A program made the translations under genes and the position numbers. Positions 27,074 to 35,788 of a stretch of 64,000 nucleotides of DNA are shown here, piece by piece. The notes beneath the pieces are model-generated. The model saw only the letters and a list, made by a program, of their open reading frames with translations. It did not search any database and was not told the DNA's origin. The DNA is from Chitinophaga sp. H8 (GTDB lineage: Bacteria; Bacteroidota; Bacteroidia; Chitinophagales; Chitinophagaceae): contig NZ_JBEXAC010000002.1 of NCBI RefSeq assembly GCF_040567655.1, positions 3,002,906 to 3,066,905 of the forward strand, written 5' to 3'. Position 1 is the stretch's first letter. The number at the start of each line of letters is the position of its first letter.

Positions 27074-28771
27074 CTAGTATACCACTGTAACCATGCCTGT
27101 TTTATGAACCGCTTCTCCTGTTTTAGCTATTTTGTAATCCATCACCCAAATATAAGTGGCGGCATCTACCGGAGTGCCCTGTCGCTTTCCCGTCCACCCT
27201 ATCTGAGGATCGGTAGTAAAAAATAAACGCTCTCCCCAGCGGTTATAAATACTGAGTTGGTATTCTCCAAGTATACACCGGTAAAGGGGTTTGAAATAAT
27301 CATTTTTTCCATCACCGTTAGGACTAAACGCAGTAGGCATAAACAGCTGGCATTCACAATCTTCAAATGTAACAGTTACCTGGTCATCCGCCCATCCGCA
27401 TGTGTTGTGTGCTACTACTGCATAAATGCCCGAAGTGGTTACCTGATATACCGGCACCCGGCTACTGTCCTGCCACTTATAATCAGCACCCGCACCGGCG
27501 GGATGTAAGACTACTGTTTCTCCCCTGCATGGAAGCAGGTCGGGCCCCAGATTAATCCGTAAAGTATCATCATAGTTAACGTGAATGGTGTCCGACGATT
27601 CACATCGGCCTATTTTGGCCTGCACATAATAATACCCGGGCTTTTTTACATAGAAGGTAGCCTGCTCCGAACCATCCTGCCAAAGATAGGTACCTGTACC
27701 ATAATCAGCGGTCAGTACCAGGTTTTCGCCCTTACATACAGTAGTATCTCCCCCCAGATCAATGTTGCGGAGCGCATTGTAATTTACCTCCATAGTATCC
27801 ACCACTTCACACAGATCATTGACCAGCACATAGGCCCAGATGGTAGCCGGCCGGCTTACCGATATAAAAGATGCATTGCTGCCATTGCTCCACCGATAAC
27901 GGGTAGCACCCGTTACAGGGGCATTGATGATGACAGATTCTCCCGGGCATAGCAGGGTATCGGGGCCAAGGGAAAATGGCGGTGTATATTCCGGGCCGGT
28001 GAAATTAAAGGTGACGCTGGCTATTATATCCGCACATCCCAAGGGGCTTACGGTTACTTCGTAATAACCGGCTGTAGTGACATCAATAGTAGGCGTAGTA
28101 GCGCCTGTATTCCACTGATAACTGCAATTTTGCGCAGATGCGTCCAGCATTACTTTTTCGCCGGTACACAAGGTATGGTCATCTCCCAGATCAATGGTGG
28201 GAATAGGCGTATAAAAGATATTAGTAGAGTCTGGAGAAAGACACCCATTGATCATGACTTTATAGGTACCTTCTTCTGCTACCAGGAAGCTGGAGGCCGT
28301 AGAACTATCCTGCCATAAATAGGTAGCGCCAGGTATCACAGGGGCCTGCAACAGCAAAGTATTCCCTTCGCACAGGGTTTGGTCTTTTGGACCTATATAA
28401 AACCTTTCCGGTGTTACGATGGTAATGGTTTGTGTGGTAATTTCTTCCACCCCGTTTCTAAAAGCGCTCAGGGTAACGGTATAGCTGCCTGTGGCCTGAT
28501 AAAAATGATAGGGGCGTTTACTGTTGGCTGTATTCTTTACGCCTGATACAGGATCGCCAAACTGCCACTTTGCCGAATCAATGGCGGTAGTATCGGCAAT
28601 GATAAAAACCGTACTATCATTCAGGCAGGTAGTAGAATAACTGAAGTTGGTGAGCCGCCGGGCAGTTTCCGGCATACCGGCAGCAGATGAAGCGGTGATC
28701 ATCATATATGCAGTAAATACTGCCAGGAATAAGTATAGGCTCGACACCCGGGATTGTAACAGGCTTCTCAT
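27074..28771 (-). CDS. Large secreted repeat protein with gliding-motility C-terminal (CHU_C) sorting domain
   Basis: 565 residues: signal peptide (about 1-32), a PKD-type domain (about 45-120, WQFGDPVSG and YHFYQATGSYTVTLSAF), then five Ig-like repeats each opening with a L/I-G-x-D/K-x-x-x-x-C-x-G-E/N motif and containing a YxW core, and a C-terminal CHU_C domain (about 472-565, MPTAFSPNGDGKNDYFKP, YNRWGERLFF, YIWVMDYK). CHU_C is the type B signal for export by the type IX secretion system. Proteins of this build are surface or released adhesins. The function of this one is unknown. Confidence 0.88.
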   Translation of the reverse strand: MRSLLQSRVSSLYLFLAVFTAYMMITASSAAGMPETARRLTNFSYSTTCLNDSTVFIIADTTAIDSAKWQFGDPVSGVKNTANSKRPYHFYQATGSYTVTLSAFRNGVEEITTQTITIVTPERFYIGPKDQTLCEGNTLLLQAPVIPGATYLWQDSSTASSFLVAEEGTYKVMINGCLSPDSTNIFYTPIPTIDLGDDHTLCTGEKVMLDASAQNCSYQWNTGATTPTIDVTTAGYYEVTVSPLGCADIIASVTFNFTGPEYTPPFSLGPDTLLCPGESVIINAPVTGATRYRWSNGSNASFISVSRPATIWAYVLVNDLCEVVDTMEVNYNALRNIDLGGDTTVCKGENLVLTADYGTGTYLWQDGSEQATFYVKKPGYYYVQAKIGRCESSDTIHVNYDDTLRINLGPDLLPCRGETVVLHPAGAGADYKWQDSSRVPVYQVTTSGIYAVVAHNTCGWADDQVTVTFEDCECQLFMPTAFSPNGDGKNDYFKPLYRCILGEYQLSIYNRWGERLFFTTDPQIGWTGKRQGTPVDAATYIWVMDYKIAKTGEAVHKTGMVTVVY

Positions 28772-28865
28772 GAAAGAACATGGTAATGGCTGCTAAATTA
28801 GTAGAAATAATAGATATATAGGATATTTTTAATAGAATTAATCTGAATAAGGGGGAGATCAGGGG

Positions 28866-28900
28866 GATAAAATAAAAACAGGCAGTTTTGAGGCTGCCTG
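28866..28900 (-). terminator. Terminator of the pseudouridine synthase gene
   Basis: On the minus strand CAGGCAG/CTGCCTG (28894-28900 with 28879-28885) forms a 7-bp stem followed by TTTTTATTTTAT. It lies 112 nt after the stop codon at 29013. Confidence 0.65.
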
Positions 28901-29012
28901 CTTTCGCTAAAAATTAACTTCCTTCAATCTTGTTAAAGGTAACCCGGTAAAAACATGCAAATGTGAATTGGATGTTAACAGGCCAAAATATTTTCCGGTT
29001 GCAGATTAGCTG

Positions 29013-30077
29013 TTACATTTCCAGCGGCCGGGCAGTTACATAACGTTTCCATTTTTCCAGTACTGTGGTAAAATCATCGGGTAGCGGACTCTCGAAATGT
29101 ACCGGTTTCCGGGTACGCGGGTGGATAAATCCTAATGTGCGGGCATGAAGGGCATGCCTGGGCATTATCTCAAAGCAGTTTTCCACGAACTGTTTGTATT
29201 TGGCAAAGATGGTGCCTTTTACGATGCGGTTACCTCCATAGGTATCATCATTGAACAGGGAATGGCCAATATGCTGCATATGTACCCTGATCTGATGGGT
29301 ACGGCCTGTTTCCAGCCGGCATTCTATCAGCGACACATAATTAAACCGCTCTAATACTTTATAGTGGGTAATGGCTTCTTTGCCATATTCTCCATCCGGA
29401 TAGGCATCCATGATTTTGCGAAAGCGTTGATGACGGCCTACGTGCGCTACAATAGTACCTTCATCTTCATCAAAATCGCCCCATACCAAGGCCAGGTAAC
29501 GGCGTTGTACAGTATGATCAAAGAATTGTTTGGCCAGGTCGGTCATCGCTTTCTCCGACTTGGCAATGACCAATAGTCCGGTCGTGTTTTTATCAATCCG
29601 GTGCACCAGTCCAAAGCGGGGATTTACCGGCTCGGTGGGCTTGGTTTTATCCCCCAGATAGTAAGACAGGCCATTTACCAGCGTGCCGGTATAATTACCA
29701 CAGCCAGGATGTACCACCATACCGGCGGGTTTGTCAATGATCATGATATCCTCGTCCTCAAAAACAATGTTTAAAGGAATATTTTCCGGGATGATTTCCG
29801 TGTGCTCCGGGCTTTTATGGGAATAAACGATGATCCGGTCGGCTGGTTTTATTCTGTAATTAGACTTTACAGGTTTATCATTGACCAGCACCAGGCCGGC
29901 TTCACAAGCCTGCTGTATTTTATTCCGGGTGGCGCCTTCTATACGGTTCATCATGAATTTGTCGATGCGCAGGGGCTCCTGTCCCTTGTCTACCGTCATA
30001 TTCACCCGCTCATACATTTCTTCACTCCCCTCACCGCTTTCCAGCTCGTCTTCCAGTTCCAGCAATTCGTCGGCCAT
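29013..30077 (-). CDS. RluA/RluD-family 23S rRNA pseudouridine synthase
   Basis: 354 residues: an acidic N-terminal tail (ELLELEDELESGEGSEE), an S4 RNA-binding domain (about 37-85, RIDKFMMNRIEGATRNKIQQACEAGLVLVN), and a RluA-type catalytic domain with FGLVHRIDKNTTGLLVIAKS, where Asp162 of HRIDKNTTG is the expected nucleophile. It converts uridines in large-subunit rRNA to pseudouridine; RluD is the closest role given the S4 domain. A TACCTTTG promoter element lies 17 nt upstream of the start. Confidence 0.93.
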   Translation of the reverse strand: MADELLELEDELESGEGSEEMYERVNMTVDKGQEPLRIDKFMMNRIEGATRNKIQQACEAGLVLVNDKPVKSNYRIKPADRIIVYSHKSPEHTEIIPENIPLNIVFEDEDIMIIDKPAGMVVHPGCGNYTGTLVNGLSYYLGDKTKPTEPVNPRFGLVHRIDKNTTGLLVIAKSEKAMTDLAKQFFDHTVQRRYLALVWGDFDEDEGTIVAHVGRHQRFRKIMDAYPDGEYGKEAITHYKVLERFNYVSLIECRLETGRTHQIRVHMQHIGHSLFNDDTYGGNRIVKGTIFAKYKQFVENCFEIMPRHALHARTLGFIHPRTRKPVHFESPLPDDFTTVLEKWKRYVTARPLEM

Positions 30078-30094
30078 TTACGTACAATTTTTTG

Positions 30095-30102
30095 CAAAGG
30101 TA
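30095..30102 (-). promoter_or_regulatory. Promoter -7 element of the pseudouridine synthase gene
   Basis: Minus-strand TACCTTTG, 17 nt from the ATG, fits TAnnTTTG. No clear -33 element was found. Confidence 0.45.
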
Positions 30103-30218
30103 GAATTTCCCGGCCAGATGTGGAACAGGGCAGGCAACGGGCAGGCTGCCTCCAGGAATAACCGGAAAAAAGATAGGAAGAAGCCTTCTTTGAGCTAATC
30201 ATCTGCTACGGATAAGCC

Positions 30219-30310
30219 ATAGATATCCCAGGGATATCCTACCCCTCTTTAGGGTAGGATATGGGTAGCTTATAGGTAGGTAAAGGGTAGGATATAGGTA
30301 GGATATCTAT
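30219..30310. repeat. Nested GGTAGGATAT repeat forming a large inverted structure
   Basis: GGGTAGGATAT occurs at 30252-30262 and 30285-30295, with an AGGTAGGATAT variant at 30296-30306. An inverted copy, ATATCCTACCC, lies at 30234-30244 and makes a perfect 11-bp stem with 30252-30262. The outermost ATAGATATCC (30219-30228) and GGATATCTAT (30301-30310) are also exact inverted copies, so the whole block can fold as one hairpin. It lies in the 656-nt gap between the pseudouridine synthase and lipB, which holds no gene. Confidence 0.7.
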
Positions 30311-30444
30311 GACGAAATATAGGGTGGTGGCTGATTTATGGCTGATTTTGGTAGGGATTTACCTGTCTTGTATAAAAATTATATTTCCAATTGATTGATT
30401 ATGAATAAGTAAGGTGTGTTAGAGAAAATGGCTAATATTGATGT

Positions 30445-30620
30445 ACTTAATCGAACCTGAATGGAATAGAAAGATTGTTGTCATTGATGCTTATATCGAC
30501 CGGCTAGAGGATTTAATTGTACCCATAGGAAAATAGAAATTAGAGGAATAGAAAGTCTGTTTGCGGGGTTTCGGAGATGCCCGACTGCTTGTTTTAATTG
30601 TACCGTAAAGGAATAGAAAG
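30445..30620 (+). CRISPR. Decayed CRISPR array remnant (three repeats, no cas genes)
   Basis: Three related units occur at 30445-30473, 30511-30555 and 30591-30620. The best preserved is the last, with GTTTTAATTGTACC and GGAATAGAAAG ends, 30 nt long. The first has ACTTAATCGAACC and GGAATAGAAAG. The middle one has ATTTAATTGTACC and carries a 15-nt partial duplication of its 3' half. Spacers are 37 and 35 nt, giving a period of 65-66 nt once the duplication is removed. The repeat form (TTTAATTGTACC...GGAATxGAAA) resembles 30-nt Cas6-processed repeats of type I-B/III systems. No cas gene lies in the window. Confidence 0.7.
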
Positions 30621-30668
30621 CAAAAAGGTGGGAAAAAGAACAATGAGAGTGGGCATTTTGAAATTGAA

Positions 30669-30676
30669 TATCTTTG
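30669..30676 (+). promoter_or_regulatory. lipB promoter -7 element
   Basis: TATCTTTG, 57 nt upstream of the lipB ATG, fits TAnnTTTG. No -33 element at the right distance is evident. Confidence 0.45.
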
Positions 30677-30733
30677 CAGGCGCAGGTGGAATAGTGGTCA
30701 CCTGAAAGCAGAAAATTGAAAGAAAGCTATCAA

Positions 30734-31456
30734 ATGGGAAAGCAGCAAATAAGGGTAAGGGATTTAGGGATAATAGATTACCAGCAGGCGTGGGATTATC
30801 AGGAACAGCTGCTGAAGGAAAATGTGACTATTAAATCAAGCCGTGCCAGAAATACGGCCGCTGATATAGAGGTAGTGGAAACACCTACCACCAACTATCT
30901 GCTTTTCTGCGAGCATCCACCGGTATATACTATCGGAAAAAGCGGGCATATGGAGAACTTGCTGGTAAGTGCCGGCCAACTGGCAGAGGAAGGAATTTCA
31001 CTGGTACCTACCAACCGGGGAGGGGATATTACCTTTCATGGTCCAGGTCAAATAGTAGGTTATCCCATTCTGGACCTGGAAAACTTTTTTACGGATATTG
31101 GAAAATACCTGCGCTACCTTGAAGAGGTGATTATCAATACTTTGGGTGATTATGGTATCCCTGCTGGCCGTTCCAAGGGGGAAACCGGGGTTTGGCTGGA
31201 TCCGGAAGATAAATCTAAAGCACGTAAGATCTGTGCAATGGGTGTTCGTTGCAGCCGTTGGGTCACCATGCACGGATTTGCCTTGAATGTAAATACCAAC
31301 CTGAACTACTTTAATAACATTGTACCCTGCGGCATTGTGGATAAACAGGTGGCTTCCATGCAGCAGGAGTTGGGTCGTGAACTGCCTGTGGAAGAAGTAA
31401 AAGAAAGGTTACGCCAGCATTTTGCAAAAGTATTTGATGCGGAGCTGGTTTTTTAA
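30734..31456 (+). CDS. lipB: Octanoyl-[acyl-carrier-protein]:protein N-octanoyltransferase LipB
   Basis: 240 residues from the ATG at 30734; an in-frame TTG at 30716 would add six. It moves octanoate from ACP to lipoyl domains, the first step of lipoic acid synthesis. RGGDITFHGPGQ (95-106), the catalytic Lys in ARKICAMG (Lys165) and the acyl-accepting Cys in PCGI (Cys199) are all present. An insert near residues 32-50 (IKSSRARNTAADIEVVE) is longer than in E. coli. It converges on the secreted protein at 31697 across a repeat region. Confidence 0.96.
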   Translation: MGKQQIRVRDLGIIDYQQAWDYQEQLLKENVTIKSSRARNTAADIEVVETPTTNYLLFCEHPPVYTIGKSGHMENLLVSAGQLAEEGISLVPTNRGGDITFHGPGQIVGYPILDLENFFTDIGKYLRYLEEVIINTLGDYGIPAGRSKGETGVWLDPEDKSKARKICAMGVRCSRWVTMHGFALNVNTNLNYFNNIVPCGIVDKQVASMQQELGRELPVEEVKERLRQHFAKVFDAELVF

Positions 31457-31696
31457 GCTATTAGCTGTTGGCTATTAGCTATTAGCTCTATTATTGCATT
31501 TTTCTCCACTTTAGTTGCTTTTTGCTCAATGCCTCTGGCATAGCTCCTTCATTCGCTATATTTTAGCTAAAGACTAATAGCCAACAGCTAAAAGCTCTTC
31601 TTCATCCGCTGCATTAAGCTAATGGCTAAAAGCTAACAGCTAATAGCTATTTCCCGCTGCATTTAAGCTAACAGCTAATAGCTAACAGCTCTTTAT
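31457..31696. repeat. Palindromic TAGC-rich intergenic repeat, copy 1
   Basis: This gap between convergent genes consists of many direct and inverted copies of AGCTNTTAGC-type units (TTAGCTGTTGGC, GCTATTAGCTATTAGC, then GCTAACAGCTAATAGC on the other side). It can form long imperfect hairpins on both strands. It shares TTCATCCGCTGCATTA plus GCTAA with copy 2 at 45203-45353, which also lies between convergent genes. It may act as a bidirectional terminator. No gene is present. Confidence 0.7.
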
Positions 31697-32398
31697 TTAG
31701 CTTCTATAATTCAGCGGAATAAAGATGCTCCATTTTTCTTTCAGCTTACCATCTTCAAATAATTCAAAGTTAAACCAGCCGGAGCGGAGGAAAATGGCTT
31801 TTTCCAGTATAAGGAAAGGTTGTTTTACGTGATCTATTTCAAAGAGAAAAACGCCGTTAGGTTCATAGAATTTGATGGAATACTTTTTTTGCAGCGCATC
31901 AGGCAATTGGATGTTGATATTACCATCTGCGGTGGTATATACATAGTTGGAGGGATGCCAGGGTTTTTCCACTGTTTTACCGTTGGGAACAGCATCCTTT
32001 ACATCTCCCAGTTCAATCTTTTTGGAGGCGCTGATCGTGCTGTCAGGTACAGAAAGCACGGTTTTGCTATAGAAGTATTTACCGTTGGTAAATAGAATAA
32101 ACAGGCGGTAGTAGTTGTTGCCGGGGAGTGGTTTATTATCCAGGTATGCATTCCTGGATTCATTCGGTTCAGCTGCGTAGCCAATGGTATTAAAGTTAAG
32201 CACACTGTCGAGGGAGCGCTGTATCCCGATTTGTTGCACCCCGCGGAAGCCGGAAATCCAGTCCAGTTGTATTTTTCCTGTTTTGATAGAGGCGGAGAAA
32301 TCAGGTAAAACCGGAGGCGTATATTCCTGTGATTTGCCCGAAACTGCTGAGAATAAAACGATGAATAAAACAATCAATACGCGCGCTATCTGCTTCAT
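31697..32398 (-). CDS. Secreted protein of unknown function, fibronectin III-like
   Basis: 233 residues with a signal peptide (about 1-23, ending SGKSQ). Residues about 30-115 look like one fibronectin-III-type or Ig-like unit (GKIQLDWISGFRGVQQIGIQRSLDS, NNYYRLFILFTNGKYFYSKTV). A second beta-rich part follows (ITIQLPD-like INIQLPDALQKKYSIKFYEPNGVFLFEID), ending in a short basic tail. No enzyme motif and no recognised family. It stands alone, convergent with lipB. Confidence 0.7.
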   Translation of the reverse strand: MKQIARVLIVLFIVLFSAVSGKSQEYTPPVLPDFSASIKTGKIQLDWISGFRGVQQIGIQRSLDSVLNFNTIGYAAEPNESRNAYLDNKPLPGNNYYRLFILFTNGKYFYSKTVLSVPDSTISASKKIELGDVKDAVPNGKTVEKPWHPSNYVYTTADGNINIQLPDALQKKYSIKFYEPNGVFLFEIDHVKQPFLILEKAIFLRSGWFNFELFEDGKLKEKWSIFIPLNYRS

Positions 32399-32470
32399 AT
32401 GCTAAGAAATCCGAATACTATTAAAGGTGGCAAAAATACAACTACCGGTTCAAATATAAGGAACGGCTTT

Positions 32471-33394
32471 TTAAAAGCATAAAACGTTGGAAGAAAGGGA
32501 AAGATTGCCTTGCAAGCCTCCGGAATGTATCAGCAGGATACGGCTGTTTGCCGGAAAATAGCCCTGCTGGACCAGTTCCCGGAATCCCCACATCATTTTT
32601 CCGGTATACACGATATCGAGCGGAATACTGGTTTCCCGGTAAAAAGTATTGATAAAATCTATTAGCGCCGGGGAAGTGCGGGCATATCCACCGCCATGCA
32701 AGTGATGTAGTAATTGCCAGGAGGGGGGAGTAGCTGATGCTGGTTGCGTTGCGGCTATCTGCAGGCGGGGTTTCAGCAGAGATGCCACTTCATCCGCGAG
32801 GTATTGGGCGCCTTTCAGTACTACGATACCTGATAATTGCTGGTGGGGAAGGGCGCTGTTGATAAGCCCTGCCAGGGTGGTGCCGGTACCCACTGCACAG
32901 ATGATATGGGAAAATTCCTGCGTAGGTACCAGTGACAGGATTGCTTCACACCCCTGGGCGCCAGCAGCATTATGCCCGCCTTCCGGTATCAGGTAGGCAT
33001 CAGGGAATTGTGTTGTCCAGGGAATGGCCTCTTTTTGCCGGTAAAGTTCCCGGGAAACAAATTCCAGCTGCATCCCCTGGGCCGCTGCCTGCAGCAGGGT
33101 ATGGCTGGGAGTGGCCGTTGCTTCTCCCCGTATGATCCCTATAGATTGCAGGCCTGCCATTTTGCAGGCAGCTGCAGTAGCTGCAATATGATTGGAGTAA
33201 GCTCCTCCAAAAGTGAGGATGGTATGCTTACCAGCCGCCCGGGCAAGTGCCAGGTTATGCCTGAGCTTAAACCACTTGTTGCCGGATATGTCCGGATGCA
33301 GCAGGTCCAGACGCAACATGGCTGCCCGTAGTTGAGGTGGCAGCCATGTTGGTTGTATGTTTTCCAGCTTTATGTTTGAATAGTCCAATGACAT
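32471..33394 (-). CDS. PLP-dependent ACC deaminase / D-cysteine desulfhydrase-like enzyme
   Basis: 307 residues of the tryptophan synthase beta fold (PLP fold type II). SGNKWFKLRHNL (37-48) holds the likely PLP lysine (Lys40), TFGGAYSNHIAATAAACKMAG is the substrate/Ser motif, and AVGTGTTLAGL binds the phosphate. The family deaminates 1-aminocyclopropane-1-carboxylate or splits D-cysteine; the exact substrate cannot be settled, and D-cysteine desulfhydrase is the commoner activity in such annotations. It lies 17 nt downstream of the fucosidase gene on the same strand, probably by chance of co-transcription. Confidence 0.85.
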   Translation of the reverse strand: MSLDYSNIKLENIQPTWLPPQLRAAMLRLDLLHPDISGNKWFKLRHNLALARAAGKHTILTFGGAYSNHIAATAAACKMAGLQSIGIIRGEATATPSHTLLQAAAQGMQLEFVSRELYRQKEAIPWTTQFPDAYLIPEGGHNAAGAQGCEAILSLVPTQEFSHIICAVGTGTTLAGLINSALPHQQLSGIVVLKGAQYLADEVASLLKPRLQIAATQPASATPPSWQLLHHLHGGGYARTSPALIDFINTFYRETSIPLDIVYTGKMMWGFRELVQQGYFPANSRILLIHSGGLQGNLSLSSNVLCF

Positions 33395-33411
33395 TATGGT
33401 TAGGAATAAGC

Positions 33412-34758
33412 TTAATCTTCATTGGTTAAAAAGCCACCTTGCCCGCGATACAGCTTGATCCGTTTGTCCAGCTTCACTTCCAGTACCGTCATGTATTTAT
33501 CCAACACGTTTTCAGGTACATCAATATAAACGAGTCCAGGTACAGCGCTCCACGAAATCTTGCCTACGATTTTGTGTTGCAGTTGGGTGCCATTGCCCAG
33601 TACAGTAATGCTTTCAATCTTATTCATCAGGCCTTTCAGCATTACCTGCCCGCTCATTCTTCCTGGCAGGAAAAGGTATAAGGTAGTTGAGTCTTTAGAG
33701 AGGGTGGTAGGGCCATAGAAATGCCCCATGGGAATACCTCCGATGGTTCCGAAGATCGCCGCACCATTTCTTTTGTTCCAGGCGCCCAGTCCTTTCAGTA
33801 CATGTACTTGTTCTTCCGGGATGGTGCCATCTTCTTTAGGACCAATATCCAGCAGGAGGTTGCCTCCATTGCTGACTGCATCAGCAAAAATGGAAATGAT
33901 CTCGTAAGGTGTTTTCCAGTTTTTGTCCTGTGGTTGGTATCCCCAGTTATTGTTGATGGTCATACACAGTTCCCACCAATGAAAATGGGGGCGGGTGATA
34001 GGAAAATTCTGTTCAGGGGTATCATAATCACCATATCCCTGCAGGCGGCCGTTTACGATGGTATTGGGATTATGGCTGATGAGCAGTTTTTTTATATCTG
34101 CTGCTTTCCACTCTTCGGCACTATGTTCCCAGTCGCCGTCAAACCACCACAGGTCCGGATTAAACTTATTGATCAGTTCTGTCAGCTGCCCATTATTGAA
34201 TTGCAGAAAGCGTTGCCATTTTTCAGGATGTTGCTTCATATCATATCTGGCGCTGTCTTTCAGAAAGCCGGGATAATCGGGGTGGCTCCAGTCCAGCAAT
34301 GAAAAGTAGGCCCCACATTTGATCCCGTCTTTACGCAATGCCGCATATAATGGGGTAAGTACGTCCCTTTTGGCAGGTGTAGCCTTAGCCACATTGAGTT
34401 TACTGTATTTGGTATCCCACAGTGCTACCCCATCATGGTGTTTGGTGGTCATTACAGCATATCTGGCACCGGATTCCTTGATCAGATCAGCCCATGCCTG
34501 CGGGTTGTAATGTGCGGCCGTAAACCCTTTCATCTGTTGCATGTAGTCCGCATAGGAAATTTTCCGGTTATGAAAAGACCAGGATTCATCCACCCCTTTT
34601 ACAGCATAAATGCCCCAGTGAATAAAAATGCCCAGTTTAGCGTCTGCAAACCACTGCATTTTTTCTTTGATGTCTTCCGGGTTGGTTTTCTGTTGCGCTA
34701 CAACAGTCGTGAAAAGCTGCATGGTAAGGACTCCCAGCACAAAAAATCGTTTCATCAT
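33412..34758 (-). CDS. Alpha-L-fucosidase, glycoside hydrolase family 29
   Basis: 448 residues with a signal peptide (about 1-21, ending TVVAQ). The GH29 catalytic barrel shows KLGIFIHWGIYAVKG, YAVMTTKHHDGVALWDTKYS, and PDLWWFDGDWEH, in which the Asp of WFDG is the expected nucleophile. NPNTIVNGR and GNLLLDIGPKEDGTIP follow. The enzyme releases terminal L-fucose, probably in the periplasm. No SusCD pair adjoins it. Two more fucosidases lie at 48548-52447. Confidence 0.93.
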   Translation of the reverse strand: MMKRFFVLGVLTMQLFTTVVAQQKTNPEDIKEKMQWFADAKLGIFIHWGIYAVKGVDESWSFHNRKISYADYMQQMKGFTAAHYNPQAWADLIKESGARYAVMTTKHHDGVALWDTKYSKLNVAKATPAKRDVLTPLYAALRKDGIKCGAYFSLLDWSHPDYPGFLKDSARYDMKQHPEKWQRFLQFNNGQLTELINKFNPDLWWFDGDWEHSAEEWKAADIKKLLISHNPNTIVNGRLQGYGDYDTPEQNFPITRPHFHWWELCMTINNNWGYQPQDKNWKTPYEIISIFADAVSNGGNLLLDIGPKEDGTIPEEQVHVLKGLGAWNKRNGAAIFGTIGGIPMGHFYGPTTLSKDSTTLYLFLPGRMSGQVMLKGLMNKIESITVLGNGTQLQHKIVGKISWSAVPGLVYIDVPENVLDKYMTVLEVKLDKRIKLYRGQGGFLTNED

Positions 34759-34885
34759 CAGTTAAAATATGAGTTTAAAAAATCGTTTACCACAAAAAGA
34801 AAGCGTGAAAATAGTTTTAATCGAGTAAATTTAGCGCCGATATTTTTAGTTAAGGGATTGGAAATTAAAACCTAATATCAGAACA

Positions 34886-35788
34886 ATGCAACCGACTTTA
34901 TTGATTTTAGCAGCCGGAATGGCTAGTCGTTATGGTAGTTTAAAGCAAATACAACAGTTTGGCCCCAGTGGGGAAACCATTGTTGATTATTCTATTTATG
35001 ATGCCATCCGCGCCGGTTTTGGCAAAATTGTGTTTATAATCCGGAAGGAGTTTGAAGCTGATTTCAGAGAGATTTTTGAACCTAAACTGAAAGGCCGTGT
35101 GGCTACCGACTATGTATACCAGGAAATGAGTGCCTTTGTAACCGGGCATGAAGTTCCTGCAGACAGAACCAAGCCATGGGGTACTGCACATGCGGTATTA
35201 TGCGCTAAAAACGCTATCAATGAGCCTTTTGCGGTAATCAATGCAGATGATTTTTATGGCCGTGATTCTTTTGAAAAGATGGCGGCTTTCCTGAATAAAG
35301 ACTGTAACCCAAAGACATTCAGTGTAGTAGGCTATCAATTGGACAAAACCATCAGTGATTTTGGTTCTGTTTCCCGTGGTGTTTGCGAAGTAGATGGTAA
35401 TGGTAACCTGGCTTCTATCAATGAAAGGACCAAAATCGTCAAAGAAGGAGAGCAGATCATTTATGAAGATGGAGATGGTACCAAACACCCGTTGAAACCC
35501 AATACTTCCGTTTCAATGAACTTCTGGGGTTTTGATCCCTCCGTATTTGACCTGAGCGAAAAATTATTCCGTGAGTTCCTGGATAAAGGCATTAATCAGC
35601 CTAAATCAGAATTCTTCATTCCTATCGTGGTAGATGAGTTTATCCAGCGCGAGAAAGGCGTGGTAAAAGTATTACCTACCAGTGCACAATGGTTTGGTGT
35701 TACTTATAAAGAAGATGCCCCCGGTGTGCAGGCAAGCTTGTCTGCTTTGGTTAATAACGGAGAATACCCAGATAACTTATGGAAATAA
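34886..35788 (+). CDS. Sugar-phosphate nucleotidyltransferase-like protein
   Basis: 300 residues with a nucleotidyltransferase (Rossmann) N-terminal signature LLILAAGMASRYGSLKQ (4-20) and later a metal-binding VINADDFYGRDSF. Such enzymes join a nucleotide to a sugar 1-phosphate. The gene overlaps the following kinase gene by 10 nt, so the pair is surely translated together. The likely job is salvage: the kinase makes a sugar 1-phosphate and this enzyme activates it. The sugar (fucose, an N-acetylhexosamine or other) is not evident. It is larger than the MurU type. Confidence 0.8.
   Translation: MQPTLLILAAGMASRYGSLKQIQQFGPSGETIVDYSIYDAIRAGFGKIVFIIRKEFEADFREIFEPKLKGRVATDYVYQEMSAFVTGHEVPADRTKPWGTAHAVLCAKNAINEPFAVINADDFYGRDSFEKMAAFLNKDCNPKTFSVVGYQLDKTISDFGSVSRGVCEVDGNGNLASINERTKIVKEGEQIIYEDGDGTKHPLKPNTSVSMNFWGFDPSVFDLSEKLFREFLDKGINQPKSEFFIPIVVDEFIQREKGVVKVLPTSAQWFGVTYKEDAPGVQASLSALVNNGEYPDNLWK

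Noticed and set aside
32471..34758. ACC deaminase-like gene as part of a fucose pathway because it lies 17 nt after a fucosidase gene
   Set aside because: The enzyme family acts on amino acids; closeness alone does not support a shared pathway.
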